64,000 nt of DNA from assembly GCF_963678975.1 (NCBI RefSeq), contig NC_089279.1, forward strand, positions 27,328,004 to 27,392,003, in the 5' to 3' direction. Numbering within the stretch: the first letter of the stretch is position 1; the number at the start of each line of letters is the position of its first letter. The notes beneath the pieces were generated by a model that saw only the letters and a program-made list of their open reading frames with translations, was not told where the DNA came from and made no database searches. This document shows, piece after piece, positions 50,001 through 61,730 of the stretch. Source of the DNA: Dysidea avara (lineage: Eukaryota; Porifera; Demospongiae; Dictyoceratida; Dysideidae). The translations under genes and the position numbers were made by a program.

Positions 50001-52360
50001 AGTTCTAGGTGAGTGTGCCCTGAGTGATATATATCACTTATACCACGACTGCATCAAGATTTTGTTGATATATATATCCTTAGCCCTCGGGCCTGCGGTC
50101 CTCGTGCTTCGGGTGTACATATCAACAAAATTTCTTGTAGCCGTGGTATAACTATTACATAAACCACAAAATTCTTCCAATAGTTGATAATAAAAATTGT
50201 TGCAAAGATGATATCCTGGCTATTGCATTATCACACAAAATACAATAACACATAATCTTGCAAGGAGAAACATAAGAGTTACATTATAGGTAGGGGGGCC
50301 CTAGCTGACTAATCACCTACCTCAACTCACACACACACACGTGTAAATAAACAAAGCTACCAGATCATTACTAATGTGAAATACATAACATACCGTATAG
50401 CCGGAAAGTTTGGCAGGAGGAAACTTTGATGAATTGGCCACAATAGGATTTTGGCAAGAATAGTTTGGCAAATTTCATAGAGCTAGTATGGATATGCATT
50501 GGACAAACGATTTGGCGGATTTTAGATTGGCGAAACACCATTTACTTGCCAAATTCACTAAACTTTCCTCCCGCCAAATTTTCTGGCTATACAGTACTAT
50601 AGGACCTTTAGCTGGTATGGCCTACAATAAAACAATATTAGCTACTAAATTTATAACAAATTTTGCAAACTTTTATTTCCAAATCCTATTATGGCAAATT
50701 CGCCAAAGTTTCTGATATACTGTATGGTACAAAACTAGGGCTATGAACCTAAGCAATGTATCAAAACCGGTTAACTGGTACCTAGTAACTGCCGGTTAAC
50801 CGGATATTTGATGAAAATGGTCTCATCTGGCAGATTTTATCTATTATCACACTTTTATGCTTTACTTGATTATGGTTATGCTATAGTTTTGTATTATGAA
50901 GCATATTCCAATGTAGGATATTTATTATTACAATGAAATAACTACAAGATTTCATCTAAAATTTGACACAATTACAGTGAAATCATTGGGATACAGTTAA
51001 CCAGTTATGTAAATTGTAAACTGGTTAACTGAAAATTTTCTAATAACTGGTTAACTGTCAGGTTATCCAGTTTAGGTTCACAGCCTTATACAAAACAGTG
51101 CCATATGACATCACTTCTTATTGAGATAATATTGATTATTGAGATATAAATGGTTTTCACTTTTCAAGATATGACTTGCTATTATCACACAGACCTATAA
51201 ATATTTTTTGATACTTTAGCAAGAGACCCAGCTCCTCCCCCTTCCCATCTTAACTACACACTTTACAAAATGACAGCATGCCCAGAAGTATGGGGATAAC
51301 ACCCAATGATTGGCTCCTCTGATATGAAAACAGCATGAGTTATGATGTCATCCCCTAACAGTCCCTATATACCCCTAAATGAGAATATCTCCATATAAGC
51401 AAGAGCACTCAGTTACACACTCATCACATACAGCTACACACTCTTACACACTCATCACGTACAGGTCACTCTAGCATATGATATTTGCTCTCCATCATAG
51501 AAGGTGGTAAATGTGGTCACCTGATCCAACAACAACTGAAACTCTCCAACTGATGACAAGTGGACTTTAGCACACCTGAATGGGAATGATAAGTGTTGAA
51601 TTACTGGTATATGTAGTATGTGTGATGTGTTGGCTGTATAATTTGGTACACTAATGCAGTGTCCTACAGGCTATCTGCAAAACCAAAATTGGAGCGAGTA
51701 CATTATCCCATTGCTAAGTTTAACATGAATTTGTAGAATAATGAGTAATTGTGCTAAAAAACTTTTAAAATGTTGCTAGCAGTACAGGCTCATGTTCTGT
51801 TTTTACATGAAAGTATACCTAAAACCACAGGTGGAGTGGCAGTCAATTTTCAGTAGCTGCACGATGAAATGCAAATTATTCACAAATTATATAGCCAAAA
51901 GATCATAACTGATTATTCAAATTAACTACATGTTGCATTTTTACACATAGTCAAACGTTGACCCATAACTCCACAGGTTAATCATATTGCAAAATAGGCC
52001 TAGCTAGCTAACTCATTGTGAGTGGAAATTTTACTAGTGTCCGGATACCATAACTAACCCAGGTACCTGCTTTCACTGTGCTTTAAATTTACTCATTCTA
52101 GTAAAAGCGCACCACAATATCACGTGTGTTACAGTCTATCTCCACTACATATAGTTTGTAAATGAGTTTGCTTTAGCAACTCACAATATGGCAAGAACTC
52201 CTAAAGACTGCTGTGACACATCTAATGCTTCGATAAGGTTGTCCAAACTCTGCGAATCTTGCCTCGCCAACAGCTCCGAATTGTTTTGAAGGTGCTCGGC
52301 TAGAGCGCTAAAAGTTTTATCTTCAGAATGCTTTAGAATGTTCTTTGCTAGTTGATCCAT
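41004..52360 (-). CDS. COPS3: COP9 signalosome subunit 3 (CSN3), intact
   Basis: CSN3 is a PCI-domain scaffold subunit of the COP9 signalosome, which removes NEDD8 from cullins. Thirteen exons join in phase to 419 aa (human protein 423): 52,185-52,360; 51,463-51,575; 48,011-48,153; 46,067-46,141; 45,897-45,989; 43,276-43,365; 43,177-43,227; 42,941-43,042; 42,818-42,889; 42,679-42,765; 42,514-42,627; 41,116-41,196; 41,004-41,066. Recognisable stretches, in order: [84 protein letters not shown]-type [13 protein letters not shown], and a short acidic tail [14 protein letters not shown]. All introns are GT/AG. The exon 2-3 junction restores [10 protein letters not shown], matching the family. It shares a 103-bp divergent promoter with PEF1. 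The only complete copy in the window. Confidence 0.96.
46973..47616. mobile_element. TIR element (TGTGACC ends), COPS3-C intron 3
   Basis: Begins TGTGACCGTTTCAGCGAAAA and ends tgctgagatagtcaca. Interior words such as catacgcctatgcgcaagt and ccatggtgaaca match 15,662-16,276 on the other strand. No transposase ORF. Confidence 0.8.
50038..50150. repeat. Hairpin with GC-rich loop
   Basis: ttataccacgactgcatcaa and ttgtagccgtggtataa are inverted arms continuing through attttgttgatat, around a loop with ccctcgggcctgcggtcctc. Lies in COPS3-C intron 2. A foldback element by form. Confidence 0.7.
50391..50729. mobile_element. TIR element with TACCGTATAGCC ends
   Basis: The left end taccgtatagccggaaagtt and the right end gccaaagtttctgatatact followed by gtatggta are imperfect inverted repeats. 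Internal inverted copies of ggaggaaactttg and aaactttcctcccgcc add foldback structure. TA at both ends suggests a mariner-type insertion. It abuts the hAT element at 50,736. Confidence 0.6.
50736..51088. mobile_element. hAT-type MITE, TAGGGCTATGAACC ends, 8-bp TSD tacaaaac
   Basis: TAGGGCTATGAACCTAA and ttaggttcacagcctta are inverted ends. tacaaaac flanks both sides exactly (50,728-50,735 and 51,089-51,096). The interior is built of ggttaactgg/ccggttaac words. In COPS3-C intron 2. Confidence 0.9.
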
Positions 52361-52463
52361 CTTAGCGCATCAACCTAATTACTGTAAGAAATAAAGTTAT
52401 AAAGGCGCGTATTTAAAAAAGGCGAGGCCGCCGATCTTGAAGTGCGTACCGATTCGTGGTATA
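52361..52463. promoter_or_regulatory. Divergent promoter between COPS3 and PEF1
   Basis: The start codons of COPS3 (minus) and PEF1 (plus) are separated by only 103 bp, which must hold both 5' UTRs and both core promoters. It contains ttataaaggcgcgtattt and an A-rich run, and its copy at 29,835-29,942 is well conserved. Whether transcription starts overlap cannot be seen from sequence. Confidence 0.75.
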
Positions 52464-55400
52464 ATGTCTTGGCAATCACCGCCATACGTGAGTGTTATGT
52501 GTTGTGTTAAATGTTGAGCGGAAAAGCGCATGGGACTAAATCGATGAATAAAATAAATTCTGTTGTTTTACCACAATGATTTCACGTTATTGTCTGTCTT
52601 GGACACCTAACTGGTAAAGCAGATAAAACAATCAAAACACAGTCATTCTAGGTCACCACAGAAAGTTAACTAAACTTTATTTGAGCAGGCTATTTAAGTT
52701 TTGCTGACTCATATGAATAAGATGGCTGTCTGATATAAATCTGCTTGAGAATGTGGTAGCCAAGGTAGTGGTAGCACTGATAAAGCTTAAAGGAAAGACA
52801 TCAGGCGTGGTGTACACTCATGTACAAATCAATTGCCACTTTATGTTATACATAGCTGATAATGGTCTGGAGTTCTATATTTTCTAGTTCTTAAGTTTAC
52901 ATGTAACTTTATACAACTGTGCTCAAATTTCTAACAACAGTTCCTTACATACTTGACTCTTCACTGGATATTATCGACCAGGCGCATGCCAGTAATTGGG
53001 CTGCTTGTGTGTTTGCATGTTTGATTCTCCATAGTCTTGTGTTGGTAACATCGCTTTATTTATGCCATCACACAGACTAAAGGGGGTGTCACTCCAATAG
53101 CCACTGTACTACAATCTGTGACTGCAGTCAAAGTGACAGGTCAACAAACAAGGTACACGAAGAACAATGGTCAAGCTGTTTTCCCAAAGCTTCGCGAGTA
53201 GTAGCGTATGAAAGCATAGTGAAAATAAACAGAATGAGGTCGATCATAACAATGGCCAAGACAAATTTTTGACAAGCCAACAGTCACAATCCAAAATTGA
53301 TTTTGGCCGTGGTTGTAGATCGTAGTACAGCAGCTATTGGAGTTACACCCCCTTGCTAAAGATTTACTTGAGGTCTAAGAACTAAACTAAATCTATAGTG
53401 CATTACTAAAATTACACAACTTAGAAGCAAGAGTTCATAATATATATACTGAGGGAGTGTCCTACTCTCATATACCCCTATAGAAGGGCGTATCGTGCAG
53501 TTATGACATAATGACAAGGTGTTGTGGTTTGTGACGTATGGGCAGCTGTAAAAGTACAAGAATCGTTAGCACCATTTCACACTCGTGACGTTCGGGATAG
53601 CCATATTCGCGAATGGCCTAGAAAGAAATGCCTATGAAGCGGTCTTAACCCATGAAAGAACGATTGTAGTTTGGTGAGAAATGTTTAGAGTTGGAGTTAA
53701 TTTGGTTGCTAGCGATGTGTTAGGCACGCGTTCAATCGATACCATGTTCAACTAATGGCATCATTAATTATACAAGGAAAAACGGTCGAATTCAGAAATT
53801 CTACGTCATAGCTTCACGATACGCCCTTCTACAGGGGTATATGAGAGTAGGATACTCTCCTCAGTATATATATATTATGAACTCTTGTTAGAAGTTGATG
53901 GTAGATTACGTATTATGCCAGCACCATTGGCTATGTGTACACATCTGTATTCTTCAAGCAGCTAGTAACAACTGGGCTCAGTACAGAGTATGGGATCACT
54001 TTGATAAACAACCGCCTGCACTTCCAGCAGTTATATTGGCGACCCATAAATTGAATCTAAGAATAGTGGGGTGTATTATCAAGGGTATATAATAGCAAGA
54101 GTGAATCTTCTATTATTCACTCTTGATGATAGTTACTATTATATACTCTTGGCAAAACACAATTTTGCTATTAGTAAATGTATTTTGGCTTGTGAGATAA
54201 ACAATGAAGGAATTAAGCCACCATCTGAAACCTAGCTAACCAAATGTTAAGTAAACTTTGCATGGATAGAGTTTTTGTTGATAACTTACCAGCCAGACTA
54301 AATTTTTTTTGTCTATCAGTAGAGCAAGAGAAAAATGTTTCCAACTAAGAAAGAAAGCTCAACATAGCTTTTTAAAAAGTCATGCTGCTGATGGCCTGAA
54401 ATTGGTTCTTCTTGTTTTCTATTGCTATACCTCCGAGATAAAAGGCTGAAACTTTGACAGGCCATTGGCTTTTCCAACAAAGAAGTATATTTGCTGTACA
54501 AATTGATTATTTAAGTGACCTGCTGAGCAAAAACCCAGCCAGTCTGCAATTTTTTTCCTCAATTTTTTTATGATTGATAATATACACAAGTTACAGGTGC
54601 TTATTTTACAAATGCAGCAGTCTATTGAGTTAGGATTTGTCTCACTGTGTTCATCATGAACTGGAGAATTCAACGATATATAGAGTTTGGCCTACATCTA
54701 TTCGAGCACAGAAACGGAGATGCTAAAATTGCATTTTACTGCAGCGTAAACTAAAGCATCCACATGTTTACATGTATTTCAGTGTGTTTTGTTTATGCAA
54801 ACTAGTTTGGTTGCTCAATGGATCACATGTGAGGTTTTTAATAGCTTCAAATTTTCTCATGCCTTGTTCTCATGCATACTAATATATTATGTTGGAAAGC
54901 TAACTATTGTGTTGAGTTGCTGGTAATTCTTCATGAATTCTTCATGAAAGTTATTTTTCAGTTTGTAGCTAGCATTCAGTAATGGAATTTCCTGTTCAGT
55001 GCAACATGTCAATAGCTCAAGTGTATGTATGATTCTTTATTTAATCCAATCAGAATCCTGGCTCAGCCCCACCCCCTGGTGGTGGCTACTATGGTCACCC
55101 ACCCCATCAACAGTATGGACAACCACCTCCCGGCTACCATCCCTCTGGACCACCACCACCACAACATGGAGGCTACCATCCCTCTGGACCACCACCACCA
55201 CAACATGGAGGCTATCATCAAGGATATGCTCAGTCACCTACAGGTCCACCTCCAGGTAGTGGGTATCCCCCTCCACATGGGGGGTATCCCCCTCCACATG
55301 GAGGAGCCCCTCCTCCTCCTGCAGGCCCACCCCATGGTGTGGATCCAACACTATGGAGCTGGTTTAAGGTGTGTATGTACATGTAGCTCTGTAGTTTGTT

Positions 55401-58105
55401 TGTATTCACTTGAGTTCCTGCTTAAGTCAATGAGTCATTGAAGAACTGAAAATATATGCTTTTGTTCTATATTTGTGTTAGCAACACAACATGTTTGTGA
55501 CTTTGTGCCCATATTTGCCTAATATATTATAAAAGTTTTTGAAGTGATATAACTCATTTGTTGTGTCCCAGTTTTTAGACTTCACAGGACTGTTTTGGCA
55601 GGTCGCCTGCATAATAAAACGTCAACCAATTTCCTTAAAACATTTCAAATACAGTACAACAATGCAGTGAGATGGGAATTGGCAAGCACATATATGTGAT
55701 AGAATGGAAGAGAGTAGTGTGTATCTTAAATTTTGCCTTAGCACATTGTGGCTTCTATTATGGTACAGCAATACATGTATGGACACACTGTGGCTTCTAT
55801 AGTAGTGGATAACAGTTAAACTTCTTCCAGACTAACAGTACATGACAGTCCCAACAGATTCCTCATAGTAGAAATTTTAATTTGGTGGGTTGGTAACTTA
55901 CACACTGAAATTGCATTTACATTACTAAACTATTTGTCTATAATGCGTATGTGCTCCTTACCCAAATATCCTATGTCCCTACACAACACATACATCTCAT
56001 GTTTGTTATACAAATGTTGCCGCTGGTTTCAGTTGAAGGATGGCATAATCAGAATAAAGAACACAGATCCTGAGCCATTTTAAGTTGATTATAAACACAA
56101 GTTTTTCTATTCTATAAGTCAGGTGCTATAGCAGATTTTGTTCTCTTTTTGTCACCAGTCGGTGGACCAGGACAACTCAGGTACAATATCAGCACTGGAG
56201 TTACGACAAGCATTGGTGAACAATAATTGGTCACATTTTAACGAGGAGACTTGTCGACTTTTGGTGGGAATGTTTGACACAGACAGGTGAATTCTAATAT
56301 TTTCATGCTACCACTTCTATCATTTGTTTTACAATTTAGAAGTGGCACCATTGATATTCATGAGTTTGTGTCTCTATGGAAGTACATCCAAGACTGGAAA
56401 GGCTGTTTTGACAGGTATGTATGTCACAAAGAACCCTCTCTTTAATTCCACCTACCTAGTTCCCCAAAATTGTGACCTTGTATATGTCACTCAAGCTGGG
56501 TATAATTCTGTCAAAAGCCTATTGTTGGCAGTTTAACTGCTTTGTATGTGTGCATTAACACTATGAATACCATGTTATCAAGGGAGGTCTTGATAATTGT
56601 CAATCAGTTGATAAAGTTGTCTCATATGTTACTTGATGGTATAGGTTTGACAATGACCGATCAGGTAATATTGATGCTTCAGAGCTGCAGCAAGCGCTTC
56701 TGGCTTTTGGCTATAGAGTGTGAGTAATGTTGTGTGCATACAATACAATCTCTGTATAGTTTGTGAATTACTGTGCATGTGCGCGCATGTGTGCTTACTT
56801 ATGCAGACACCTGGGAGTACTATTCGTAAATATGGAGGGAAGCACACAAAATGAACGTAATTAGTGTTAAGTTATGTCAATTAAATGGACCCACTTGTGT
56901 TTGTTGCCTCTTCGCTTTTTCAATCAGGTTGTATTGCATCATAGAATTACTCCCACTGACCTTCTGTGGGGCTGGGAGCTTAGTTATTTGGGTTATCAAA
57001 CTGGTCATTGCTTTACTGAGTGACAACACCGTAGCTATGTATTTGGCAAAGTCATAATATACTGTATGGGACACTGAAGGTGTAGATCCACATACTGTAT
57101 GCGGCTGGGTGCATACTCTTGTACTTGTTAAGATCACACACTTCTTTTACCAGCTCATATGATGTGTGATACTATGACACCTTGCAAGGTTTAATACACT
57201 TTGCCTTACATGGATAATGTATTATGGTAAGTATCAGTCATTGCTGGTACTGGAAAAGTTTATTATCCAGTATAAAAGCTGGAGAGATAGTTGATGCCAT
57301 AAACCAGTAAATTTTCCTATACATAAAGAGCTCATGCAGGTCTCATATCAAGACTCATGGTAGTGAGTCACATGGCCAGTAAAGCAGAAACGCGTGCCGT
57401 AGACAATAAAAGACGCGACCACTACATGTGAGGATTTTACAGGAACGAACATTGTCAAATTTGTCCTTCCTGTAACTCACCCGTCACTTACGCTATCCCT
57501 CTGAAACTCTAGAGTTGAACTCATCGTGTCACTAGTAACTACCACACAAGCAGTGAAACAAATCCATGCCAATTGTTTCGAGATCGAGATTGCCGACATC
57601 AAAGGGAATGTTTCATTTTTTTATTTTTATTTTATTTTACACAATTACACATGTGTATATAAAATAATTAAACTTGCAGTTTGAGTGGGTGAATGGTGAG
57701 TGGGTAGTGTTTCATCAGATAGTACGTGTGTTAACATGTGCTCACTATATATATTTAATTAGGACGGTTATAGATCTCTAAAATGAGTTGCAGTGTTGCC
57801 TATGGCTACTGTGTGTAGTGTATGTATTATGTATGTTGTTGTTGCCTCTCATCTTTTCTTCGTAAGCCTATCTAATGGTGTGTGTAGTGTAGTGTAGTGT
57901 TGCATGCATGTGATCTGCTCTTAAATATATAATTGCAGATTGAATTGTTTACTGGTGGGCGACAATTAATGAGGTCATGCAGGGGTCACCTGTAATGAAA
58001 GTGAAAATCTATTTTAACCATAGTTCACACCTGGCATGCTGTGGTTTATTTCTGTAATAACTGTAGTTGACTAGTAGTGGTTCCTGGTGAAGTTTTACGT
58101 GCGCG

Positions 58106-58138
<33 letters not shown>

Positions 58139-59284
58139 TTCTACACTATTTGTCTGAAGATCATTGTCTTGGAGATACTTAGGAATGCTGAGTAACTTAA
58201 TCCCAAACTGGATAGGTAATGGACAATAGCAAGTATCTGACCTGAAAATAGCACCCTTTTCTGTACCATGTGTATGCATGTTGTCAGGAGCCCATAAACA
58301 CCTAAGGTGATGTACGTAAGCCCAATTGTTGGTTTGTTGGCCAGCACAAGGGACACCCCTAGCCCTACACCACACAGTCAGGGACAGTAGTGTTGCCATT
58401 AACAACAAGTCTTGTTACCAGGCTTATCACAAGGAGGTTAGTAGCATGGGCCTGTACACATGCATAGCATGCTTGTACACACACTAACAAATAAATCACT
58501 TCTTTTTTTTATTTTAGCTCAATAAATTTTTGTAACCTGTGCACAAGAGTGTTTGACCGCAACAACAAGAACTCGATGAAATTTGATGATTTCATCCAGT
58601 GCTGCGTCATGATCAAGGGGCTCACCGAGTCCTTCCAACGTCTTGACACACACCGAGCTGGAGTGGTCAACATCAACTATGAACAGGTATGAACCTTTGT
58701 AAATGTAACAGTGGGTCAGAAACTTTTGAAAGGTACAAATTTTTGGTAGCTGGTTAATGGCTTCCCTTTATTGTAAATTTGGTAGGCTAAGTGTTGAAAT
58801 GTTGAATGGCTGGAAAATGGCCAACTGCTATATAATACTGACATGGTTGTAATGTGAAACTGGGGTCTTCAGTCTACAGCAATACTTATAGCAAACAAAC
58901 ATGAGATCATTCAACACATTTTGATGCTACCAAAGCCATTCAAGAATAATAATCACTCTACTTGTGAGCCTGTTTGTCTAGTAGCCTTGTTTGTCCTGTT
59001 TGCAAGACTTGTTTGTCTGTATAATGAGGTGTTATGTCATCATTTCACAATGTTTGACTGTCATGTGACATTTAAGAAGTTCATGATGTCATACACCAGG
59101 AGGCTGTTATTTCCAGGCTCTATAATATTTGCATTCTGTCCTTGCCTATGCATAAATTATGAGAAAATTTTATTCAATTGGTAAAGTTAATGTTTATACA
59201 TTGTGCTATTGGGTATGCTTGTTTTTTTTTTTTGTTTTGTTTGTGTAGTTCCTTGAAATGGCTATTGATACCAGCGTTCAATAG
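52464..59284 (+). CDS. PEF1: Peflin, penta-EF-hand calcium-binding protein
   Basis: 273 aa (human 284) in seven GT/AG exons: 52,464-52,487; 55,054-55,368; 56,159-56,286; 56,340-56,414; 56,645-56,719; 58,518-58,686; 59,249-59,284. Residues 9-110 are Gly/Pro/Tyr/His-rich with repeats of [13 protein letters not shown] and GYPPPHG, the usual peflin N-terminus. EF1 loop [14 protein letters not shown]2 [12 protein letters not shown] and EF3 [12 protein letters not shown] are canonical; EF4 ([12 protein letters not shown]) and EF5 ([12 protein letters not shown]) lack ligands, EF5 being the usual dimer-forming hand. WSHFNEETC and LVNNNW closely match the human protein. In mammals peflin pairs with PDCD6/ALG-2 and with it acts as a calcium-dependent adaptor for CUL3-KLHL12 on SEC31. 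Exon 1 is tiny (8 codons) and was chosen because it joins in phase and is conserved in unit B. Confidence 0.94.
53428..53887. repeat. Foldback/TIR element in PEF1 intron 1
   Basis: caagagttcataatatatat at the left and its inverted partner at the right extend for about 70 bp, including cctactctcatatacccct and agaagggcgtatcgtg. The 460-bp element has no coding capacity. Nothing else of note in the 2.6-kb intron 1. Confidence 0.85.
54081..54151. repeat. Short hairpin
   Basis: aagggtatataatagcaaga and its inverted partner ttactattatatactctt, with a second inner pair gagtgaat/attcactc. Foldback-like, in PEF1 intron 1. Confidence 0.55.
58104..58139. repeat. (CA)n microsatellite
   Basis: About 17 CA units preceded by gtgcgcgcacacata. 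In PEF1 intron 5. Confidence 0.95.
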
Positions 59285-59512
59285 CCACACCCCTGAGGGG
59301 ATTGCAGCCATGCCCACTTTTGCACAGCTAAGAGTTATATATGTTGATCAGATTATATTTGTCTTTTTTGTTTGTTACAAAACTGACCATTCATTTCTTC
59401 AAATGTTTATTTGTTTCATGTGTGCCAAAATGTTGCATTAGTGATGACATCACCAAAGGGGCAAATATAGTGTGCACTTATACAGGATGTTGTGGCTCAG
59501 AATAATTTGTAC

Positions 59513-59518
59513 AATAAA
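59513..59518 (+). terminator. Candidate PEF1 poly(A) signal AATAAA
   Basis: The first plus-strand AATAAA after the PEF1 stop, 229 bp downstream. A second lies at 59,724-59,729. The stretch 59,285-60,236 is otherwise empty of genes. Confidence 0.4.
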
Positions 59519-60236
59519 GGAGGCCCTTTCTAAATATGCCAGACTGGTAAATCCCTCATATAATACTGTTCTACATGCCCATGAGAACAGAGAAAGTTTC
59601 ACTGTGTATACCATTATTGAAATATGCATACTTTCCTTTGGTCCCACGGTGTCCAGGATCCATTGATTTACAATAATGCATGTATACTTTTCATCTGGTT
59701 TCACACAGAGATGAAGTATTGACAATAAAAATCACTTTGTAATTGGATTTTGAAATATCAACCACTGTTTGACAACTTGGCATTGCTTGGTACTGGTCGG
59801 TTTACCATGGTCAAAATGATGTCACTACTGTGTGAAATGTTATACAAAAGCATGTACAGTATATAACTGCATTATTGCACATGTGACTAAACTGACATCA
59901 CTGATATTCAAAGCAGAATTGTAATAAAAACAATCTGTGATCACATTCCTCTAAGTCTTAGGATCAACTGACTAGTTGTGATGTTGGGGCTGTGAGTTAT
60001 TTCCTCTCTGCATACCATAACAAATATCACACCACTAAGTACACACTAACTTGTGACAGGAAATAACATTACAAAGGGCAAAAGTACATTTTCAGGGAGC
60101 AAATGATATCATCTCACACATTTTTTATTATAAGAAGTACATAAATACCACAGTACGAACAAACCAGAGGTGACATTCGGAACATTAGGAGTCTCACAAT
60201 TCAATCCACCTACAATATTTCATAACAATTTGAAAT

Positions 60237-60400
60237 TTATGTTAGTGGAGTTCTGGAATGTAAACTATCATGTGATGGTAATTTCACATCCACACTTCTT
60301 AGACAATATTTTATCAACTTTACCAGTGGAGGGCGAACACAAAAGGCAGAGCTTGTACAAGACAATAGCACGAGAATCATTATTAAAGTCATAATACAAT
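60237..60400 (-). pseudogene. Broken partial copy of the unidentified gene at 62,634
   Basis: The minus strand ends RSVDVKLPSHDSLHSRTPLT before a stop, against RNVDVALPSGDSLQSRTPVH in the intact exon. Upstream, an LYYDF-coding stretch is present but in another frame, so at least one frameshift separates them. It covers only about the last 55 codons of the exon and lies 2.4 kb from it. Confidence 0.7.
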
Positions 60401-60849
60401 GAGCCATATACATAGACCCCTTTATCTCAAATAACCACTTTGTTTGATATGAGAAATGGTTTTGTGGGTATGATGATGACCCTGACTGACTTAATAGATA
60501 CCATGCATGTTGCCTTATATATAACACTGCTATAAATATCACCAGTCTGGATATCCAGGGTTTGTCTCCTATAACAACACTTATGGGATATATGGCAGAG
60601 GTGTCTATTATCTATGGGCAAACTGTTGACAATTTGATCTACTGTATAACACTGGAATAGAGATAATGTTACTTGACAGTCGTAATTTAAAAAAAACATC
60701 TATTAGTACGTAGTGTGGTATCTATTTAGTTGTGATGAAGTTACTGTTTGCCCACCACAAGGTGCAAGCTAGTTAGGTGTGTCACAACCACATATTAGCA
60801 GTATAACATATGGAAAGATACAAAATTACTACAAGTACACAAAACATTT

Positions 60850-61087
60850 GGAATTTTCAACTAGAGTAGGGACCATAGCACATCGATAAAAGTACTGAAA
60901 CAAGCTGGAGCGATATTAAATCACAGTAAAACAATAAGAAGTGTTATATCCCTACTGTGCATTTACATTAACGAGCACAGTCAGTAGGGATATAAATGTT
61001 TTACTGTGATTTAATATCATGTGCTACTCCAGCTTGTTTCAGTACTTTTATCGATGTGCTATGGTCCCTACTCTAGTTGAAAATTCC
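60850..61087. repeat. Large, well-preserved foldback (arms about 105 bp)
   Basis: ggaattttcaactagagtag at the left is mirrored exactly at the right end, and arms stay paired through accatagcacatcgataaaa and the central gatataacac/ggatataaatg region, with a loop of about 25 bases near 60,957-60,980. The right flank continues into the repeat at 61,120. Confidence 0.9.
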
Positions 61088-61119
61088 AATTTTTTGTTAA
61101 CCTTTTTTGTAAAATAAAA

Positions 61120-61730
61120 TTATTATGACTGGTGAACCCATACGTACCGCATCAAAAGAAATAAATGGCTCCGCATGCTCCAGCTACCAATTATCGTCTG
61201 AAAAGTGAAGTATCCATTACACTTTGTTGTCAGCTATGTTCAACCCGTTGCACAGCATTATGAATCAAGAACTGTTCAAAAAGTATCTCTGCAATTAAAG
61301 TAGCTACTATGATTGTAATTGTTCTGCACATCAGCATTATCCCCTGGAGAGTCCTGCTGTTTAATAATAAATGATATGAAAAATATTTTGTGTCCCATTC
61401 ATCTTGGCGGACAGTGAAAGGTGTCGATTTGACGGTAGCACATGATGGCTTCCCTTCATAACGGAAAATTGTCCACACTGGTAAGTCCATGAAGAATGCA
61501 TTGTACATACTGCGGTATGCCAAAAGGCACCTCTCGGGCTGAAGCGACATCAAACAGTGAAAAAATCAAGCCCATAGCCTTAGCCATTATCAAGTTATGC
61601 TTATCTGAAGGCATCAGTCAGTCAGTTAGTAGAAAATTCCATTAAATAATTTTTTTTTTAAATCCATAGCAACTTGTTGAAAGCATTTTGGGTTGATCTG
61701 AAGGCTTGTTTGGGCTTAGTTTTACCTGCT
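61120..61730. repeat. Dispersed repeat shared with 5,010-5,690
   Basis: Second copy of the repeat described at 5,010. In both cases a foldback (60,850-61,087 here, 4,797-5,000 there) lies directly to the left, so the two parts may be one composite element. A minus-strand open stretch at 61,230-61,553 contains EGKPSCATVKSTPFTVRQDE followed by WDT. I do not recognise the protein. Confidence 0.55.

Noticed and set aside
55025-55441. 138-codon His-rich open frame overlapping PEF1 exon 2
   Set aside because: It is an alternate frame of the repetitive PEF1 exon. It starts in the intron, reads through the donor and has no homolog I know.
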